From: Pseudideonella sakaiensis
GTDB lineage: Bacteria; Pseudomonadota; Gammaproteobacteria; Burkholderiales; Burkholderiaceae_C
DNA: 34,069 nucleotides
Assembly: GCF_001293525.1 (NCBI RefSeq)
Contig: NZ_BBYR01000105.1
Location: 1 to 34,069, forward strand
Direction of reading: 5' to 3'
Shown here: one piece after another, positions 32,516 to 34,069 of the stretch
Position numbering within the stretch: the stretch's first letter is position 1
Layout of the letters: every line of letters begins with the position of its first letter
The notes under the pieces: model-generated
Database searches by the model: none
The model's input: the letters and a program-made list of their open reading frames with translations, nothing else
Told to the model about the DNA's origin: nothing
Translations under genes and position numbers: made by a program

Positions 32516-33970
32516 ATGAAGCGTACCGACGCCGACCAGCCCCTGCACCGCGCTGTGGTGGTCGCCTTGTGCTGCTCCGCCCTCGCCGTAGGCCCAGCGC
32601 CACTGCGGGCCGGCGACCTGAACACCGAGGTGAACAACATGTTCAACAGCCTGGGCGCCATCGGCAACTACACCGCGCCGGGGGCGTTCCGCGGGCAGAC
32701 CTTCAACACCTACACCGGGGGCAGCCTGTTCATGCGGGCACCGAACAAGGTCTATCAGCTCGCGGCGATCCAGTTTCCGAGCGCCCGCGCCGGCTGCGGC
32801 GGCATCGACGTGTTCGGCGGCTCCTTCTCGCACATCTCGGCGGCCGAGTTCAAGAACATGCTGCGCAACATCACGGCAGCGCTGCCGGGCATCGCCTTCC
32901 AGCTGGCGCTGGAGTCGGTCTCGCCGCTGCTGGGCGGGCTGACCAAGTGGGCCAAGGGCCTGGAGACCTGGATCAACAACGCGCGCATCAACTCCTGCGA
33001 GACCGCAAAGGCGATCGTCAGCACGGCCGCCGAGGCGGCGGGCTTCAGCTCGCAGGAGGCCTGTTCCGACCTGGCCATCGAGATGGGCCTGGAGACCGAT
33101 CGAGATGCCGCGCGCCGCCGCTGCGCGACCGACCGCCCCAGCATCCTGGCCTCGGCCAGATCCTCAGGGGACGCCAACATCCGCAACAAGGCGCCCTTCG
33201 TCGGCAATCTGACCTGGAAGGCGCTGCAGCGCACCGGCACCTACCTCGACGACCAGGAGCGCGAGCTCATCATGAGCATCGTCGGCACGGTGATCTTCTA
33301 CGCCGAGGATGCGGCGCGCGATCCCGAACCCGTGGCGCCGACGATCACCTCGATCAGCCAGCTGCTGTACGGCCAGGCGGCGGGCACCGGCACCAACGTC
33401 ACGCAGCACCTGCTCCGGTGCAACAACTACACCGACTGCGACGTGGTGACGCTGAACACCAGCTACACCCACACGCCCTTCACCGCCCGTGTCGAGACCA
33501 TGATGCGCTCGATCGCCGACAAGATCGCCACGCGCACGGCTATCCCGAACAACTCGGCCGAGGTCGGCTTCGTCAACCAGACCACCGAGCCGGTCTACAA
33601 GATGCTCTCGATCGGCGCGACGATCCCCGGTTCCGGGCTGTCCGACAGCCTGATCGCGCAGTACCGCGACGTGATCGCGGCCGACTACGCCTACGTATTC
33701 CTGGAGCGGAACCTGCGTGTGGGCATGGCGGCGCTGGACAAGGACTACACCTTGCAGCAGACCCAGCGGGATCGCGCCAACCTGGTGAGGCAGCGGGCCC
33801 AGGCCATGCTGCTGCAGTTGTCGCAGGAGAAGAACCTGCTGTACCAGAAGGTCGGCTCGTTCCGGGCGGTGTCCAGCCACCTGGAGCAGCTCGAGCGCCA
33901 GCTGCGGTCGAGCATGCCCCAGCACGTGATGGACATGCTGGGGCAGCAGGCCGCATTTCAAGCCCGCTGA
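32516..33970 (+). CDS. traH: TraH, periplasmic/outer-membrane pilus assembly protein
   Basis: TraH belongs to the F-type pilus assembly group with TraF, TraU, TraW and TrbC. The 484-aa protein has a signal peptide (about 12-32, ending in LRAGD). Family landmarks are MFNSLGAIGNYTAPGAFRGQ near 42-61, AGCGGIDVFGGSFSHIS near 92-108, and INSCETAK with a later CATDR. A C-terminal predicted coiled coil (about 405-465) contains QQTQRDRANLVRQRAQAML. Length is typical. The ATG at 32516 has AAAGGAG 7 nt upstream. traG starts 77 nt after its stop. Confidence 0.95.
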   Translation: MKRTDADQPLHRAVVVALCCSALAVGPAPLRAGDLNTEVNNMFNSLGAIGNYTAPGAFRGQTFNTYTGGSLFMRAPNKVYQLAAIQFPSARAGCGGIDVFGGSFSHISAAEFKNMLRNITAALPGIAFQLALESVSPLLGGLTKWAKGLETWINNARINSCETAKAIVSTAAEAAGFSSQEACSDLAIEMGLETDRDAARRRCATDRPSILASARSSGDANIRNKAPFVGNLTWKALQRTGTYLDDQERELIMSIVGTVIFYAEDAARDPEPVAPTITSISQLLYGQAAGTGTNVTQHLLRCNNYTDCDVVTLNTSYTHTPFTARVETMMRSIADKIATRTAIPNNSAEVGFVNQTTEPVYKMLSIGATIPGSGLSDSLIAQYRDVIAADYAYVFLERNLRVGMAALDKDYTLQQTQRDRANLVRQRAQAMLLQLSQEKNLLYQKVGSFRAVSSHLEQLERQLRSSMPQHVMDMLGQQAAFQAR

Positions 33971-34047
33971 CACGGCGGTCGGCAGGACCGTTTTCCGCGG
34001 GCACCGCGCCAGCAACCCGGAGGCAGGTCAATCCCCTGGAGCGACAC

Positions 34048-34069
34048 ATGTGGGAGATCTACGCCTACC
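34048..34069 (+). CDS. traG: Start of traG (truncated by window end)
   Basis: Only the first seven codons are present (MWEIYAY). They match the typical start of F-type TraG, which is the next gene after traH in most such clusters. A TGGAG site precedes the ATG by 8 nt. TraG is a large membrane protein for pilus assembly and mating-pair stabilisation; everything beyond the start is outside the window. Confidence 0.75.

Noticed and set aside
1-34069. CRISPR arrays, tRNA or rRNA genes, integrase and att sites
   Set aside because: No regularly spaced long repeats, no cloverleaf-like segments and no recombinase gene were seen. The only phased repeats are the short ACCCG series.

Overview
The window is very GC-rich (often 65-80%) with strong codon bias. 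The gene set suggests a betaproteobacterium, probably Burkholderiales. That assignment is inferred from composition, the style of the transfer genes and an intergenic hairpin repeat; no rRNA, tRNA or housekeeping marker is present. Two blocks face away from each other around an intergenic region at about 11.1-11.3 kb.

Left block (about 0.15-11.1 kb, minus strand, read from right to left): a compact defence operon. It encodes a 1083-aa SNF2-type helicase, a DUF4391 protein, a type III DNA methyltransferase (mod), the DNA ADP-ribosyltransferase toxin DarT, its macrodomain antitoxin DarG, and a type III restriction helicase/nuclease (res). From mod onward the genes are 2-13 nt apart or overlap, so the darTG module lies inside the mod-res pair and is probably co-expressed with it. 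The middle of mod has much lower GC, as expected of an exchanged target-recognition domain.

Right block (about 11.3-34.07 kb, plus strand): an F-type (MPF-F) conjugative type IV secretion cluster. It opens with a small protein built from two repeats, possibly a TraY-like tandem ribbon-helix-helix protein, followed by a lytic transglycosylase and an OmpA-like lipoprotein. Then come pilin (traA), traL, traE, traK, traB, a DsbC-like isomerase, traV, traC, a TrbI-like gene, an S26 pilin-type peptidase, a small exported protein, traW, traU and trbC. After an interruption come traN, a small exported protein, traF, traH and the first codons of traG. Most tra genes are coupled by ATGA or GTGA overlaps. 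The window is therefore probably part of an integrative conjugative element or a conjugative plasmid. No relaxase, coupling protein or integrase is in view.

The interruption between trbC and traN (25.5-28.7 kb) is the most interesting part. It carries a decayed transposase remnant and then two overlapping genes: an HExxH (M48-like) zinc metallopeptidase and a 266-aa protein that I recognise as a bacterial gasdermin. The likely system is a protease-activated pore-forming abortive-infection pair, with a metallopeptidase in place of the serine or cysteine proteases usually described. The element thus combines conjugation with three layers of defence: restriction-modification, DarTG and a gasdermin.

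Regulatory candidates are helically phased ACCCG repeats ahead of both the transglycosylase gene and the pilin gene, a C-rich G-poor leader before the pilin, and a double hairpin covering the traE ribosome-binding site. These are read from sequence and are untested.
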